From: an uncultured Oscillospiraceae bacterium
GTDB taxonomy: Bacteria > Bacillota > Clostridia > Oscillospirales > Acutalibacteraceae
Direction: 5' to 3'
Assembly (NCBI GenBank): GCA_900552605.1
Contig: USAR01000051.1
Location: forward strand, 1 to 8,451
Length of the DNA: 8,451 nt
A program made the position numbers and the translations under genes. Positions 1 to 7,543 of this stretch are shown in pieces. The notes beneath the pieces are model-generated. The model did not search any database, was not told the DNA's origin, and saw only the letters and a list, made by a program, of their open reading frames with translations. Position 1 is the stretch's first letter; every line of letters begins with the position of its first letter.

Positions 1-2025
1 TTGGTTGACGACGAAAGAAAGCCACACACACTGCGCGGACTTATTGACTTTAATTTTAAAGAGGACGGTGGTATTCCGCTAAGCGAAGTTGAGCCTGCAA
101 GTAAGATTGTTAAACGCTTTAAAACAGGTGCTATGTCTTACGGCTCAATCTCCGAAGAAGCTCACACCTGTATGGCGATTGCAATGAACCGCTTGGGCGG
201 TAAATCAAACTCAGGTGAGGGCGGCGAGGATCCGCTGCGTTTCGGAACGGAAAAAAACAGCGCAATCAAGCAGGTTGCTTCAGGCAGATTCGGCGTTACA
301 AGCGAATACCTTTGCAGTGCAGATGAAATACAAATTAAAATGGCTCAGGGTGCAAAACCGGGTGAAGGCGGACATCTTCCGGGCAAAAAGGTATATCCGT
401 GGATTGCGAAAACGAGATATTCAACCCCGGGCGTTGCTCTTATCTCTCCTCCCCCACATCACGATATCTACTCGATTGAAGACTTGGCGCAGCTGATTTA
501 CGACCTTAAAAATGCAAACCGCAGTGCACGCATTTCCGTCAAGCTCGTTTCGGAAGCGGGCGTCGGTACAATTGCGGCCGGTGTTGCAAAAGCCGGCGCA
601 GGCGTTGTGCTTATTTCCGGTTATGACGGCGGCACGGGAGCCGCCCCTAAAAGCTCTATACACAACGCAGGCTTGCCTTGGGAATTGGGACTGAGCGAAG
701 CACATCAGACGCTTGTTAAAAACGGATTGCGCTCAAGAGTGCGCCTTGAAACCGACGGAAAGCTTATGAGCGGTCGCGATGTTGCGATTGCCTGTATGCT
801 TGGAGCGGAGGAATTCGGCTTTGCTACAGCACCTCTGGTTTCTATGGGTTGCGTTATGATGCGAGTTTGCAACCTTGACACTTGCCCTGTCGGCATTGCA
901 ACGCAAAACCCGGAACTGCGAAAACGTTTTTGCGGAAAGCCGGAATATGTAATGAATTTTATGCTGTTCATTGCAGAAGAGCTGCGTGAGATTATGGCAA
1001 AGCTCGGTATACGTACCGTTGATGAGCTTGTAGGCAGAACAGACCTGCTGCTTGCGCGCAAAAACCGCATTACCGATCGCGCGGACACGGTTGATCTATC
1101 ATCGCTTATTTCATCTTGCGACCCTGTGCATTATAACAGCGGCGATAAATTTGACTTTAAGCTTGAAAGCACACTTGACGAAAACCTGCTGCTGCCGAGC
1201 TTTACCCCTTACTTCAAAAAGAAAAAGCCGCACAGTGTATCAGCCGAGGTTTCTAGCACAAACCGCACATTCGGCACAATTTTAGGCTCGGTTATTACCA
1301 AAACCTTCGGAACATCGCTTGAAAACGATACCTATACCGTTAACTGTATCGGCGGCGGCGGTCAAAGCTTCGGTGCGTTTATTCCGAAGGGGCTCACCCT
1401 TAACCTTACGGGCGACGCTAACGACTATTTCGGCAAAGGTCTTTCGGGCGGCAAGCTGATCGTGAAGCCGCAGGAATGCTCGTGCTTTAAGGCTGAAGAA
1501 AACATTATAATCGGCAACGTTGCACTTTACGGCGCAACCTCGGGCGAAGCATATATCAACGGTATTGCAGGCGAGCGTTTCTGCGTTAGAAACTCGGGTG
1601 CGTATGCTGTGGCCGAAGGCTGCGGCGACCACGGATGCGAGTATATGACGGGCGGCAGAGTTGCAATTCTTGGAAAAACCGGCAAAAACTTTGCTGCAGG
1701 TATGAGCGGTGGCATCGCCTATGTTTTGGACGAAGACCACGACCTTTACCTGCGCTTAAACAAGCAGATGGTTACAATGACTGCAGTAACGGAACGTCAC
1801 GACGCGCTTGAGCTTCGCGAACTTATTGAAAACCACGTTAAAGCAACGGGTTCGGCTGTGGGCAAAAAAATACTTGCCGACTTTGAAAATTATCTTGGTT
1901 CTTTCAAAAAAATCATACCGGATGATTATCAAAAAATGCTTGTTGCCATAGGTAAGCTAGAAGAAAAAGGTATGCCATACGAACAGGCAAAGCTTGAGGC
2001 ATTTTACGCAACGCAGGCAAAGTGA
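1..2025 (+). CDS. gltB: Glutamate synthase (NADPH) large subunit, C-terminal part (5' truncated by window)
   Basis: This is the synthase half of the large (alpha) subunit, which converts 2-oxoglutarate plus ammonia (channelled from glutamine) into glutamate, using electrons from the GltD subunit. The FMN/2-oxoglutarate domain spans about residues 15-390. Signature blocks are [62 protein letters not shown] and GYDGGTGA. The [3Fe-4S] ligands C284, C290 and C295 (C-x5-C-x4-C) are intact. The C-terminal GXGXG beta-helix domain follows from about residue 420 to 620 ([36 protein letters not shown]). Full-length proteins are about 1500 residues, so the glutamine amidotransferase and central domains lie before the window. 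The TTG at position 1 is therefore very unlikely to be the real start. The stop TGA lies 12 nt before gltD, so the two form an operon. No promoter for it is visible here. Confidence 0.97.
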   Translation: MVDDERKPHTLRGLIDFNFKEDGGIPLSEVEPASKIVKRFKTGAMSYGSISEEAHTCMAIAMNRLGGKSNSGEGGEDPLRFGTEKNSAIKQVASGRFGVTSEYLCSADEIQIKMAQGAKPGEGGHLPGKKVYPWIAKTRYSTPGVALISPPPHHDIYSIEDLAQLIYDLKNANRSARISVKLVSEAGVGTIAAGVAKAGAGVVLISGYDGGTGAAPKSSIHNAGLPWELGLSEAHQTLVKNGLRSRVRLETDGKLMSGRDVAIACMLGAEEFGFATAPLVSMGCVMMRVCNLDTCPVGIATQNPELRKRFCGKPEYVMNFMLFIAEELREIMAKLGIRTVDELVGRTDLLLARKNRITDRADTVDLSSLISSCDPVHYNSGDKFDFKLESTLDENLLLPSFTPYFKKKKPHSVSAEVSSTNRTFGTILGSVITKTFGTSLENDTYTVNCIGGGGQSFGAFIPKGLTLNLTGDANDYFGKGLSGGKLIVKPQECSCFKAEENIIIGNVALYGATSGEAYINGIAGERFCVRNSGAYAVAEGCGDHGCEYMTGGRVAILGKTGKNFAAGMSGGIAYVLDEDHDLYLRLNKQMVTMTAVTERHDALELRELIENHVKATGSAVGKKILADFENYLGSFKKIIPDDYQKMLVAIGKLEEKGMPYEQAKLEAFYATQAK

Positions 2026-2037
2026 GGAAGTGAGAAA

Positions 2038-3507
2038 ATGGGAAAACCAACAGGCTTTTTGGAATACGAACGAAAAACAAACGCTTTATCAAAGCCGAAA
2101 GAAAGAATTAAAAGCTTTAATGAATTTAAAAAGCCGTGCGATATGGCGGAGAGAAAATGCCAGGCGGCAAGATGTATGAACTGCGGTGTGCCGTTTTGTC
2201 AATCAGGTGCGGTTTTCGGTAATATGGTAAGCGGTTGCCCTTTACACAATCTTATTCCTGAATGGAATGATGAAATATACAACGGCAATTGGCATGAGGC
2301 GCTTTCGCGTTTGCTTAAAACCAACAACTTTCCCGAGTTTACAGGAAGGGTGTGCCCTGCTCTTTGCGAAGCTGCCTGCACCTGCTCTATGAACGGTGAT
2401 GCGGTTACCGTGCACGACAATGAGCTTGCTATTATCGAAAACGGATTTGCAAACGGTTGGATAACGCCGAAACCACCGAAAGTGAGAAGCGGAAAAAAAG
2501 TTGCAGTTATAGGCTCAGGTCCGTCAGGACTTGCTGCCGCAGATCAGCTTAACCGCCGCGGTCATTCGGTAACTGTTTTTGAGCGTGAGGATAATTTCGG
2601 CGGACTTCTGCGATACGGCATACCGAATATGAAACTTAACAAAAGCGTTATCGACCGCCGCATTAAGCTGATGCAAGCGGAATGTGTTGAGTTTAAAAGC
2701 GGATTTGACGCATTCAAAAAAACAAACTCGGAAAAATTGCTTGCCGATTTCGATGCGATTGCCTTTTGCTGCGGCAGCAAGAAACCGAGGAAGTTGAATG
2801 TTGAAAACGAGCATGCCGACGGCGTTTTGTTTGCCGTTGATTACCTTTCGGAAATAACAAGAGTGGTTACCGGGGAAACAGACAAAGCAAAGTTTACCGC
2901 AAAAAATAAAAATGTTATAATTGTGGGTGGAGGCGATACAGGAAACGACTGCGTCGGAACCGCTATTCGAGAGGGTTGCAAATCGGTTACTCAGCTTGAA
3001 ATGATGAAAAAGCTGCCGGATAAGCGCACCGCAAGCAATCCTTGGCCTCAATGGCCAAAGGTCTGCAAGACCGATTACGGTCAGCAAGAGGCGATTGCTG
3101 TTTTCGGCAATGATCCGCGTGTTTACGAAACAACGGTTAAAGAAATCAAAACCGATAAAAACGGAAAGATTTGCTCTGTTACAACGGTTATGCTTAAAAG
3201 TGAAATCGACAAAAAGACAGGTAGATTGCTTTTTAATCAGGTTGCGGGAAGCGAAAAAGAACTGCCTTGCGAGCTGTTGCTTATTGCCGCAGGCTTTATT
3301 GGATGTGAAGACGGTATTTTCAGCACTTACTCGATTGAGCCATCAAACAAAGGCACTGTAAAAACCGCAGACGGCTCTCATCGCATTGCCGACACAAAGC
3401 TTTTTGCAGCAGGTGACGCAAGGCGAGGTCAATCTCTTGTTGTATGGGCGATAAGCGAAGGCAGAAACTGTGCAAAAGAAATTGATACATTCCTTATGGG
3501 ATATTGA
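2038..3507 (+). CDS. gltD: Glutamate synthase (NADPH) small subunit
   Basis: The 489-residue beta subunit takes electrons from NADPH through FAD and two [4Fe-4S] centres and passes them to GltB. The N-terminal Fe-S region has Cys at 46, 49, 54 and 67 (RCMNCGVPFCQ, then GCPLHNLIPEWN) and at 106, 110, 114 and 116 (RVCPALCEAAC). The FAD-binding dinucleotide fold begins at GSGPSGLAAADQL (159-171), followed by FGGLLRYGIP (187-196). The NAD(P)H fold is at IIVGGGDTGNDC (294-305). The closing FAD motif is AAGDARRGQSLVVWAI (457-472). Length and motif order match ordinary bacterial GltD; the same fold family includes NfnB/SudA-type oxidoreductases, but adjacency to gltB settles the call. The start ATG is preceded by GAGG at 2024-2027, which overlaps the gltB stop and points to translational coupling. 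An intrinsic terminator follows 16 nt after the stop. Confidence 0.97.
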   Translation: MGKPTGFLEYERKTNALSKPKERIKSFNEFKKPCDMAERKCQAARCMNCGVPFCQSGAVFGNMVSGCPLHNLIPEWNDEIYNGNWHEALSRLLKTNNFPEFTGRVCPALCEAACTCSMNGDAVTVHDNELAIIENGFANGWITPKPPKVRSGKKVAVIGSGPSGLAAADQLNRRGHSVTVFEREDNFGGLLRYGIPNMKLNKSVIDRRIKLMQAECVEFKSGFDAFKKTNSEKLLADFDAIAFCCGSKKPRKLNVENEHADGVLFAVDYLSEITRVVTGETDKAKFTAKNKNVIIVGGGDTGNDCVGTAIREGCKSVTQLEMMKKLPDKRTASNPWPQWPKVCKTDYGQQEAIAVFGNDPRVYETTVKEIKTDKNGKICSVTTVMLKSEIDKKTGRLLFNQVAGSEKELPCELLLIAAGFIGCEDGIFSTYSIEPSNKGTVKTADGSHRIADTKLFAAGDARRGQSLVVWAISEGRNCAKEIDTFLMGY

Positions 3508-3522
3508 GAACTACTGTTTTAA

Positions 3523-3561
3523 CGACACCGTGTGAAAATCACAGCACGGTGCCGTTTTTTT
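3523..3561 (+). terminator. Intrinsic terminator of gltBD
   Basis: CACCGTG (3526-3532) pairs perfectly with CACGGTG (3545-3551), and an outer CG/CG pair adds to the stem across one A/C mismatch. Inside the loop, TGTGA and TCACA offer an alternative extension of the stem. The stem is followed at once by seven T residues (3555-3561). It starts 16 nt after the gltD stop and faces the right way to end the gltBD transcript. Confidence 0.9.
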
Positions 3562-3580
3562 GTATTTAAAATATTGTGAT

Positions 3581-3743
3581 AAACCGCCTGAAAAGCAGCA
3601 AAGCCGCGCCGTGGCGCGACCGGTTTTTGAAATTCAAAAATCCGGTCTTCAAAAAACGTATGCAAAACCTGCATTTTGCATACGTTTTTTCCATTGCTTC
3701 GCAATGGGCGCCACGGCGCAGCCTTGCTGCTTTTCGGCGGTTT
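3581..3743. repeat. 163-bp palindromic element: long stem capped by three hairpins (MITE-like or structured-RNA candidate)
   Basis: The left arm, 3581-3617 (starts AAACCGCCTGAAAAGCAGCA), is the near-perfect reverse complement of the right arm, 3708-3743 (ends TTGCTGCTTTTCGGCGGTTT). They differ by one extra base and two substitutions over about 36 bp. Three further hairpins fill the space between the arms almost without gaps. One is 3618-3647 (GACCGG/CCGGTC extended by TTTTTGAA/TTCAAAAA with one bulge). The second is 3651-3690 (17 bp perfect, AAAAAACGTATGCAAAA, 6-nt loop). The third is 3691-3707 (CCATTGC/GCAATGG, loop TTC). The result would be a four-way junction in RNA, or a cruciform in DNA. 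Short open frames across it on both strands are products of the symmetry and resemble no protein I know. It sits between the gltD terminator and the next promoter, a typical place for a miniature inverted-repeat element. I cannot see a convincing target-site duplication at its edges. Confidence 0.8.
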
Positions 3744-3745
3744 TC

Positions 3746-3762
3746 TAAATCTCAGCACAGTG
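3746..3762 (+). repeat. Imperfect direct repeat of the gltD terminator arm
   Basis: TAAATCTCAGCACAGTG here matches AAAATCACAGCACGGTG at 3535-3551 (inside the gltD terminator) at 14 of 17 positions. The two copies bracket the palindromic element, lying 29 nt before its left end and 2 nt after its right end. It could be a decayed duplication connected with insertion of the element, or chance similarity. Confidence 0.35.
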
Positions 3763-3824
3763 TAAGACATAATCAATTTTTAATCAAGCAAAGATTTATA
3801 ATTATTTTGCGCGTTTTTTGTCGG

Positions 3825-3853
3825 TTGAAAAAACACAGATGCTGTGTTACAAT
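3825..3853 (+). promoter_or_regulatory. Sigma-A promoter for the membrane-lipid operon
   Basis: TTGAAA (3825-3830) and TACAAT (3848-3853) are separated by exactly 17 nt and each differ from the consensus hexamer at one position. The sequence around them is AT-rich. Transcription would begin near 3860, about 125 nt before the first gene of the operon. This is the best promoter between the gltD terminator and that gene, and no later terminator intervenes, so it probably drives all four genes to 7495. Confidence 0.75.
3832..3848. promoter_or_regulatory. Candidate operator inside the promoter spacer
   Basis: AACACAG (3832-3838) and CTGTGTT (3842-3848) form a perfect 7-bp dyad around ATG, filling the spacer and touching the first base of the -10 hexamer. 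A protein bound here would block RNA polymerase, so repression is the natural reading. I do not recognise it as a known regulator site; it does not resemble the FapR or FabT lipid-regulator operators as I remember them. Confidence 0.5.
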
Positions 3854-3859
3854 ACAAAT

Positions 3860-3983
3860 ATAAAGATATTTTGCTGAATTTTGTCACAATTAACGCTGTC
3901 CGCCGCAACGATTTAGCGGTGTTACCGGCAATAAATGCTCTAAAAAAAGTTATTAAACCCCGTTGTTCGGAGATGATATATTT
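3860..3983 (+). other. 5' untranslated leader of the membrane-lipid operon
   Basis: About 124 nt lie between the predicted transcription start and the first ATG. The only local structure I can support is a short hairpin, CGCCGC (3901-3906) with GCGGTG (3916-3921), including one G-U pair and a 9-nt loop. It has no T-run after it, so it is not a terminator. I see no T-box or riboswitch consensus and no convincing small ORF. The upstream stretch 3763-3824 is AT-rich with nothing recognisable. Confidence 0.4.
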
Positions 3984-4583
3984 ATGAGAGATATCTTGTT
4001 TATACTGCTTGAGTACCTTTTTGGGAGTGTGCTTTTTGCACGTGTGTTCTGCATACTTTTTAAAAAGAAAGACCTGACGCAAAATGCTGATGACCACAAC
4101 CCCGGAACTGCAAACGCCTATATTTACGGCGGCTTTGCCTGCGGCACATCAACGCTTATTTGCGATATTCTTAAAGGCTTTATTCCCGTTTTTCTTTATC
4201 TTTCAAATCCGATAGGATCGCTTTTCCCGTTTGTTTTGGCAGCGCCTGTTATTGGACACGCTTTTTCTGCATTCAACCGCTTCGGAGGCGGTAAGGGCAT
4301 TGCGGTAACTTTTGGTTGCCTGCTTGCCTTGATTCCCTGCTGGCAGCCTGTTATAACGCTTGCCTTGTTCTTTATTTTTTATTCGGTTATACTTAAGATT
4401 TCGCCGAATTTTTACAGAACGGTTGTGGCCTATGTGAGTGTTAACATAGCACTGCCGTTTATCCTCGGAGATTTACAGATAATCTTAGGCTTTATGCTGA
4501 TAACCGTAGTTGTGGGAATCAGAATGTTTAAAAGCAGCGAGCAAAAAAATGAATTTAAGGTGGGGCTATTATGGATGCATTGA
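3984..4583 (+). CDS. plsY: Divergent PlsY-family glycerol-3-phosphate acyltransferase (integral membrane)
   Basis: The 199-residue hydrophobic protein has PlsY architecture. PlsY transfers an acyl group from acyl-phosphate to glycerol-3-phosphate, the first step of phospholipid synthesis in most Gram-positives. Visible family landmarks are YLFGSVLFA (11-19), HNPGTAN (38-44, equivalent to GNPGATN), DILKG (61-65), GH (91-92) and FGGGKGIAV (100-108, equivalent to FKGGKGVAT). Several positions depart from the family: GSGN becomes DDHN, the Arg following the first motif is Ile47, and the usual third cytoplasmic motif is not recognisable. It may therefore be a paralogue with another donor or acceptor rather than the housekeeping enzyme. 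I chose ATG 3984 because GGAG at 3969-3972 lies 11 nt upstream; an in-frame TTG at 3963 would precede that site. Its last 13 nt overlap the next gene, indicating translational coupling. Confidence 0.82.
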   Translation: MRDILFILLEYLFGSVLFARVFCILFKKKDLTQNADDHNPGTANAYIYGGFACGTSTLICDILKGFIPVFLYLSNPIGSLFPFVLAAPVIGHAFSAFNRFGGGKGIAVTFGCLLALIPCWQPVITLALFFIFYSVILKISPNFYRTVVAYVSVNIALPFILGDLQIILGFMLITVVVGIRMFKSSEQKNEFKVGLLWMH

Positions 4584-5689
4584 TTCTCTCCTGCAGCACG
4601 GGCGGCGGTCACAACGCAGCAGGCAGAGCTGTTTTGCAGGAGCTGCAAAAACGCGGTCATAATGCGATTATGCTTGACCCTTATCGGCTTGCCGGAAAAG
4701 AGCTCGATAAAATTGTGGCAGGCGGCTACGTTAAGCTTGTACAGCTTTCCCCAAAGCTTTTCGGCGCGGTATACAGCCTTGGCAACGGCTATAGGAAACT
4801 GCCAATTCACTCACCTGTTTATGCCGCTAACAAGCTTATGCTTAAAAAAATGAGGGCATTTTTAAACGAAAACCATTTCGATGTTATAATTATGCCTCAC
4901 CTATATCCAGCCGAAATACTGACCTATATGAAGGTTAAGAATTATAAAGTGCCGAAATCAATTTTTGTTGCAACGGACTATGTCTGCATACCTTTTACTG
5001 AGGAAGTTGATTGCGACAAATATGTTATACCGCACAAAAGTCTTGAAAGCGACTTTGTTAACCGCGGCATACCGTGCGATAAGCTTGTGCCTCTGGGTAT
5101 TCCTGTTAAATCGCAGTTTTTAAAAGATGTTTCAAAGGAAGAAGCGGCAAAGGAGCTGGGACTAAGCAGCGATAGAAAGTATTATCTGCTCTCGGGCGGC
5201 AGTATGGGAGCAGGCAATATCGACGCTGTGATAAAGCAGCTTTTAAAAAGCTTCTGCAACCCTTGGCACGAATGTGTTATTGTTATTTGCGGTAACAACA
5301 GCAAGCTTTATTCAAGGCTTATGAAAAAATACGGCAGCGACGAACGGGTTATCCTTATAACCTCTACCGACAAAATGGAGCTTTATATGAAAGCTTCATT
5401 TGCATATATTTCAAAACCGGGAGGTCTTTCCTCAACCGAGGCTGCGGTTTCCGGCACTCCGCTTATTCACATCAATCCGATACCGGGGTGCGAAAGCCGC
5501 AATATGTCTTTTTTTGAAGAACACGGTATGAGTATTGCCGTCGGCAACAAGGTTTCTGCGCTCGGCAATGCTGTTAAAATGCTTAACAATACGGAATATG
5601 CTGAAAAAATGCGGGAAAACCAATTTATGTATACCAACAAAAATGCGGCAAGTGATATTTGCGACCTTGCGGAAGATATTGCAGAATAA
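4571..5689 (+). CDS. MGDG-synthase / UgtP-like glycosyltransferase (GT28 family)
   Basis: The 372-residue protein matches the family of monogalactosyl- and processive glucosyl-diacylglycerol synthases, peripheral membrane enzymes that add sugar from a UDP-sugar to diacylglycerol. The N-terminal acceptor domain opens with ILSCSTGGGHNAAGRAV (5-21), the family's glycine-rich GGGH motif, and contains MPHLYPAEIL (108-117) and FVATDYV (132-138). The C-terminal nucleotide-sugar domain has LLSGGSMGAGNID (206-218), VICGNNSKL (238-246), the donor-binding KPGGLSSTEA (282-291), and PIPGCESRN (303-311). Length is ordinary for the family. AAGGTGGGG at 4557-4565 serves as ribosome site just before the ATG, which overlaps the end of the plsY-like gene. 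The pairing suggests that the two enzymes work in one lipid pathway. MurG is related but lacks this N-terminal motif. The sugar used cannot be read from sequence. Confidence 0.88.
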   Translation: MDALILSCSTGGGHNAAGRAVLQELQKRGHNAIMLDPYRLAGKELDKIVAGGYVKLVQLSPKLFGAVYSLGNGYRKLPIHSPVYAANKLMLKKMRAFLNENHFDVIIMPHLYPAEILTYMKVKNYKVPKSIFVATDYVCIPFTEEVDCDKYVIPHKSLESDFVNRGIPCDKLVPLGIPVKSQFLKDVSKEEAAKELGLSSDRKYYLLSGGSMGAGNIDAVIKQLLKSFCNPWHECVIVICGNNSKLYSRLMKKYGSDERVILITSTDKMELYMKASFAYISKPGGLSSTEAAVSGTPLIHINPIPGCESRNMSFFEEHGMSIAVGNKVSALGNAVKMLNNTEYAEKMRENQFMYTNKNAASDICDLAEDIAE

Positions 5690-5746
5690 TGTGATACTGA
5701 CGCTGATGAGAACTACTTACAAAACAGAAAACGGAGGTTATATTTT

Positions 5747-6706
5747 ATGAAAAAGCTTGGAAAATTTCTTGGTGCTGCGGCGTGTGTTACAGCAGTCGGC
5801 TCAGCGTTTGCGTATTTGACAACGAAGCTGCTTGTGGACGCGGCAACAGAGCGCGAACAACCGAAGATTATTGAAAAAGCACAAATTAAAATTTCAGGCT
5901 CCGGCGTTGACGAGGAGTTTTTAAAAGCTTCGGAGCAATGCTCGGAAAAGCTCAAAAATCTGTCGCTTGAAGAAATGCGGATAACCTCTTTCGACGGCAC
6001 TCCCCTTGTCGGTCATTGGTATCCGTGCGAAAATGCAAAGCGAATAATTGTGGCAATGCACGGTTGGCGTTCCTCTTGGTATAAAGACTTCGGTATGATT
6101 GCTGACTTTTGGAACAGCAACGGCTGCAGCGTTTTGTTTGCCGAACAGCGCGGTCAGCAAGGCAGCGGCGGCAGCCACATCTGTTTCGGTCTCTCAGAGC
6201 GCTACGACTGTCTTGAGTGGATTAAATTTATAAACGCTACTTTCGGAGAGAAAAAAACGATTTATCTTGCCGGAATTTCAATGGGTGCCGCAACAGTGCT
6301 TATGACAGCGGGGCTCGACCTGCCGCAAAACGTGCACGGCATTATTGCTGACTGCGGCTTTACATCGCCAAAGGAAATCTGGCGCCATGTTACAACGCAC
6401 AATCTGCATTTGTCGTACAGGCTGCACGGTTTTGTTGCCGATGAAATGTTTAAACGAAAGCTTAATATGGGCACCGACGATTACTCCACAATAGAGGCAA
6501 TGAAAAACTGTCGCGTTCCGGTGCTGTTTATACACGGAACGGACGACAACTTTGTGCCCGTTAGAATGACGTATGAAAACTATGCCGCGTGTGCAGCTCC
6601 GAAGCAGCTGCTTATTGTGCCGGGCGCAGACCACGGCATGAGCTACTATATCGAGCGCGAGCGATATGAAAAACAAGTGCTTGAATTCTGGAAGGAGTTT
6701 GACTGA
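5747..6706 (+). CDS. Membrane-anchored alpha/beta hydrolase (YqkD-like)
   Basis: The 319-residue protein begins with a hydrophobic segment (about residues 8-30, after MKKLGK) that probably anchors it with the catalytic domain outside the membrane. The hydrolase fold is clear: oxyanion-side motif MHGWRSS (104-110), nucleophile elbow GISMG with Ser178, acid in HGTDDNFVP with probable Asp267, and His296 in ADHGMSY. FAEQRGQQGSGG (131-142) matches the DxRGhGxS region of this group. The overall pattern resembles B. subtilis YqkD and other uncharacterised 'alpha/beta hydrolase/peptidase' proteins; substrates are unknown. A lipase or esterase role would fit the neighbouring lipid enzymes, but that is inference only. 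GGAGG at 5733-5737 lies 9 nt before the ATG. The 57-nt gap from the glycosyltransferase gene holds no terminator, so it belongs to the same operon. Confidence 0.88.
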   Translation: MKKLGKFLGAAACVTAVGSAFAYLTTKLLVDAATEREQPKIIEKAQIKISGSGVDEEFLKASEQCSEKLKNLSLEEMRITSFDGTPLVGHWYPCENAKRIIVAMHGWRSSWYKDFGMIADFWNSNGCSVLFAEQRGQQGSGGSHICFGLSERYDCLEWIKFINATFGEKKTIYLAGISMGAATVLMTAGLDLPQNVHGIIADCGFTSPKEIWRHVTTHNLHLSYRLHGFVADEMFKRKLNMGTDDYSTIEAMKNCRVPVLFIHGTDDNFVPVRMTYENYAACAAPKQLLIVPGADHGMSYYIERERYEKQVLEFWKEFD

Positions 6707-6709
6707 TAA

Positions 6710-7495
6710 ATGCAGCTTACATTTTTTGAGGCGCTTTCCTATTTTTTCATATACGGTTTTTTAGGCTGGTGTACCGAGGTGGTTTTTGCCGCTTTTAAAC
6801 ACGGTACATTTGTAAACCGAGGTTTTTTGCTGGGACCCATCTGCCCTATCTACGGCTTCGGTGTTATTGCCGTGCTGTATCTTTTGGGTCCCCTTACCGA
6901 CCGACCGGTTTCGGTCTACATAATGTCGGTTTTAATAACATCTGCCGTTGAGCTGCTTGTGGGTGTTCTTGCGCAAAAGGTTCTGCACGAAAGACTGTGG
7001 GATTATTCGAATTGCTTTATGAACCTTGGCGGCTACATATGCTTGGTCTTCTCTCTGCTGTGGGGTGTTGGCTGTATGGCTGTAATATATCTTGTACAGC
7101 CGCTTATTGCAAAGGTTGTTGCAATTGTTCCAAGGCCTATTTCCGCTACCGCACTGATAATTTTTTCGGCGATGATCCTAACCGACGCCGTAATCACCTG
7201 CTTCCACGCACTGAAAATTGAAGGCAGAATGAAAGCTATCGACGAAGCGGCAAAAGCACTTGAAAAAGCATCTGATAAAATCGGAAAAGGGCTTTCGGAG
7301 AACGCACTTGTTATTAAAGACAAGGCTCAGGAGTCGGAAAAGCTGCAAAAGAGCTATCGCCAGATTATGGAAAGGCGCAACATCGTTCACGAGCACCTCT
7401 TCAAGTCGTTTGATAACCTTAAAAAAGTCAGATATAAAACAGCTTACGAAAAGATTAAAAAATATCGTGGCGAGGCTTTAAAAAATAAAAAATAA
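6710..7495 (+). CDS. CmpB-family ('putative ABC transporter type IV') membrane protein with charged helical tail
   Basis: The 261-residue protein carries the characteristic blocks of the Firmicute CmpB / 'putative ABC-transporter type IV' family: YGFLGWCTEVVF (15-26), NRGFLLGPICPIYGFG (36-51), and LWDYSNCFMNLGGYICLVFSLLWG (split across 96-119). Five membrane segments are likely, around residues 5-29, 39-62, 67-92, 107-129 and 144-168. From about residue 170 the protein is a Lys/Glu-rich, probably coiled-coil cytoplasmic tail ending GEALKNKK. No ATPase partner gene is present, so the 'ABC transporter' label rests on the family name alone and its job is unknown. It starts 3 nt after the hydrolase stop, using AGGAG at 6693-6697 within the end of that gene. 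It is the last gene of the operon; no terminator is seen before the next promoter. Confidence 0.85.
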   Translation: MQLTFFEALSYFFIYGFLGWCTEVVFAAFKHGTFVNRGFLLGPICPIYGFGVIAVLYLLGPLTDRPVSVYIMSVLITSAVELLVGVLAQKVLHERLWDYSNCFMNLGGYICLVFSLLWGVGCMAVIYLVQPLIAKVVAIVPRPISATALIIFSAMILTDAVITCFHALKIEGRMKAIDEAAKALEKASDKIGKGLSENALVIKDKAQESEKLQKSYRQIMERRNIVHEHLFKSFDNLKKVRYKTAYEKIKKYRGEALKNKK

Positions 7496-7514
7496 AATTC
7501 ATATAGAAATACCT

Positions 7515-7543
7515 ACAAAACCTATTGACAAAATAGGTTTTGT
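7515..7543. promoter_or_regulatory. Perfect 29-bp dyad over the cysK -35 box (probable Rrf2/CymR-type operator)
   Basis: ACAAAACCTATT (7515-7526) and AATAGGTTTTGT (7532-7543) are perfect reverse complements around the 5-nt centre GACAA. The centre of symmetry lies on the -35 hexamer, so a bound dimer would exclude RNA polymerase. Rrf2-family repressors (CymR, IscR) control cysteine and Fe-S genes in Firmicutes through long AT-rich dyads of about this size. Assigning this site to such a protein is inference from position and gene function; no regulator gene is in the window. Confidence 0.7.

Noticed and set aside
1..3. TTG at position 1 as the true gltB start
   Set aside because: The encoded protein begins at the linker before the FMN domain; the family needs about 830 more residues upstream, so this is a cut gene.
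1282..1740. Long antisense open frame (152 codons) opposite gltB
   Set aside because: It is a shadow of the strongly conserved GXGXG domain coding strand, with no family resemblance of its own.
3581..3743. tRNA or tRNA-like gene suggested by the cloverleaf-like fold
   Set aside because: It is twice tRNA length, with no T-loop GTTCGA-type motif, no plausible anticodon arm and an over-long acceptor stem.
3519..3863. Open frames of 62-95 codons on both strands across the palindromic element
   Set aside because: They arise from the symmetry of the inverted repeat, encode low-complexity sequence with no recognisable fold, and lack convincing ribosome sites.
3963..3983. TTG at 3963 as start of the PlsY-like gene
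   Set aside because: The GGAG ribosome site lies at 3969-3972, downstream of this TTG and correctly placed for ATG 3984.
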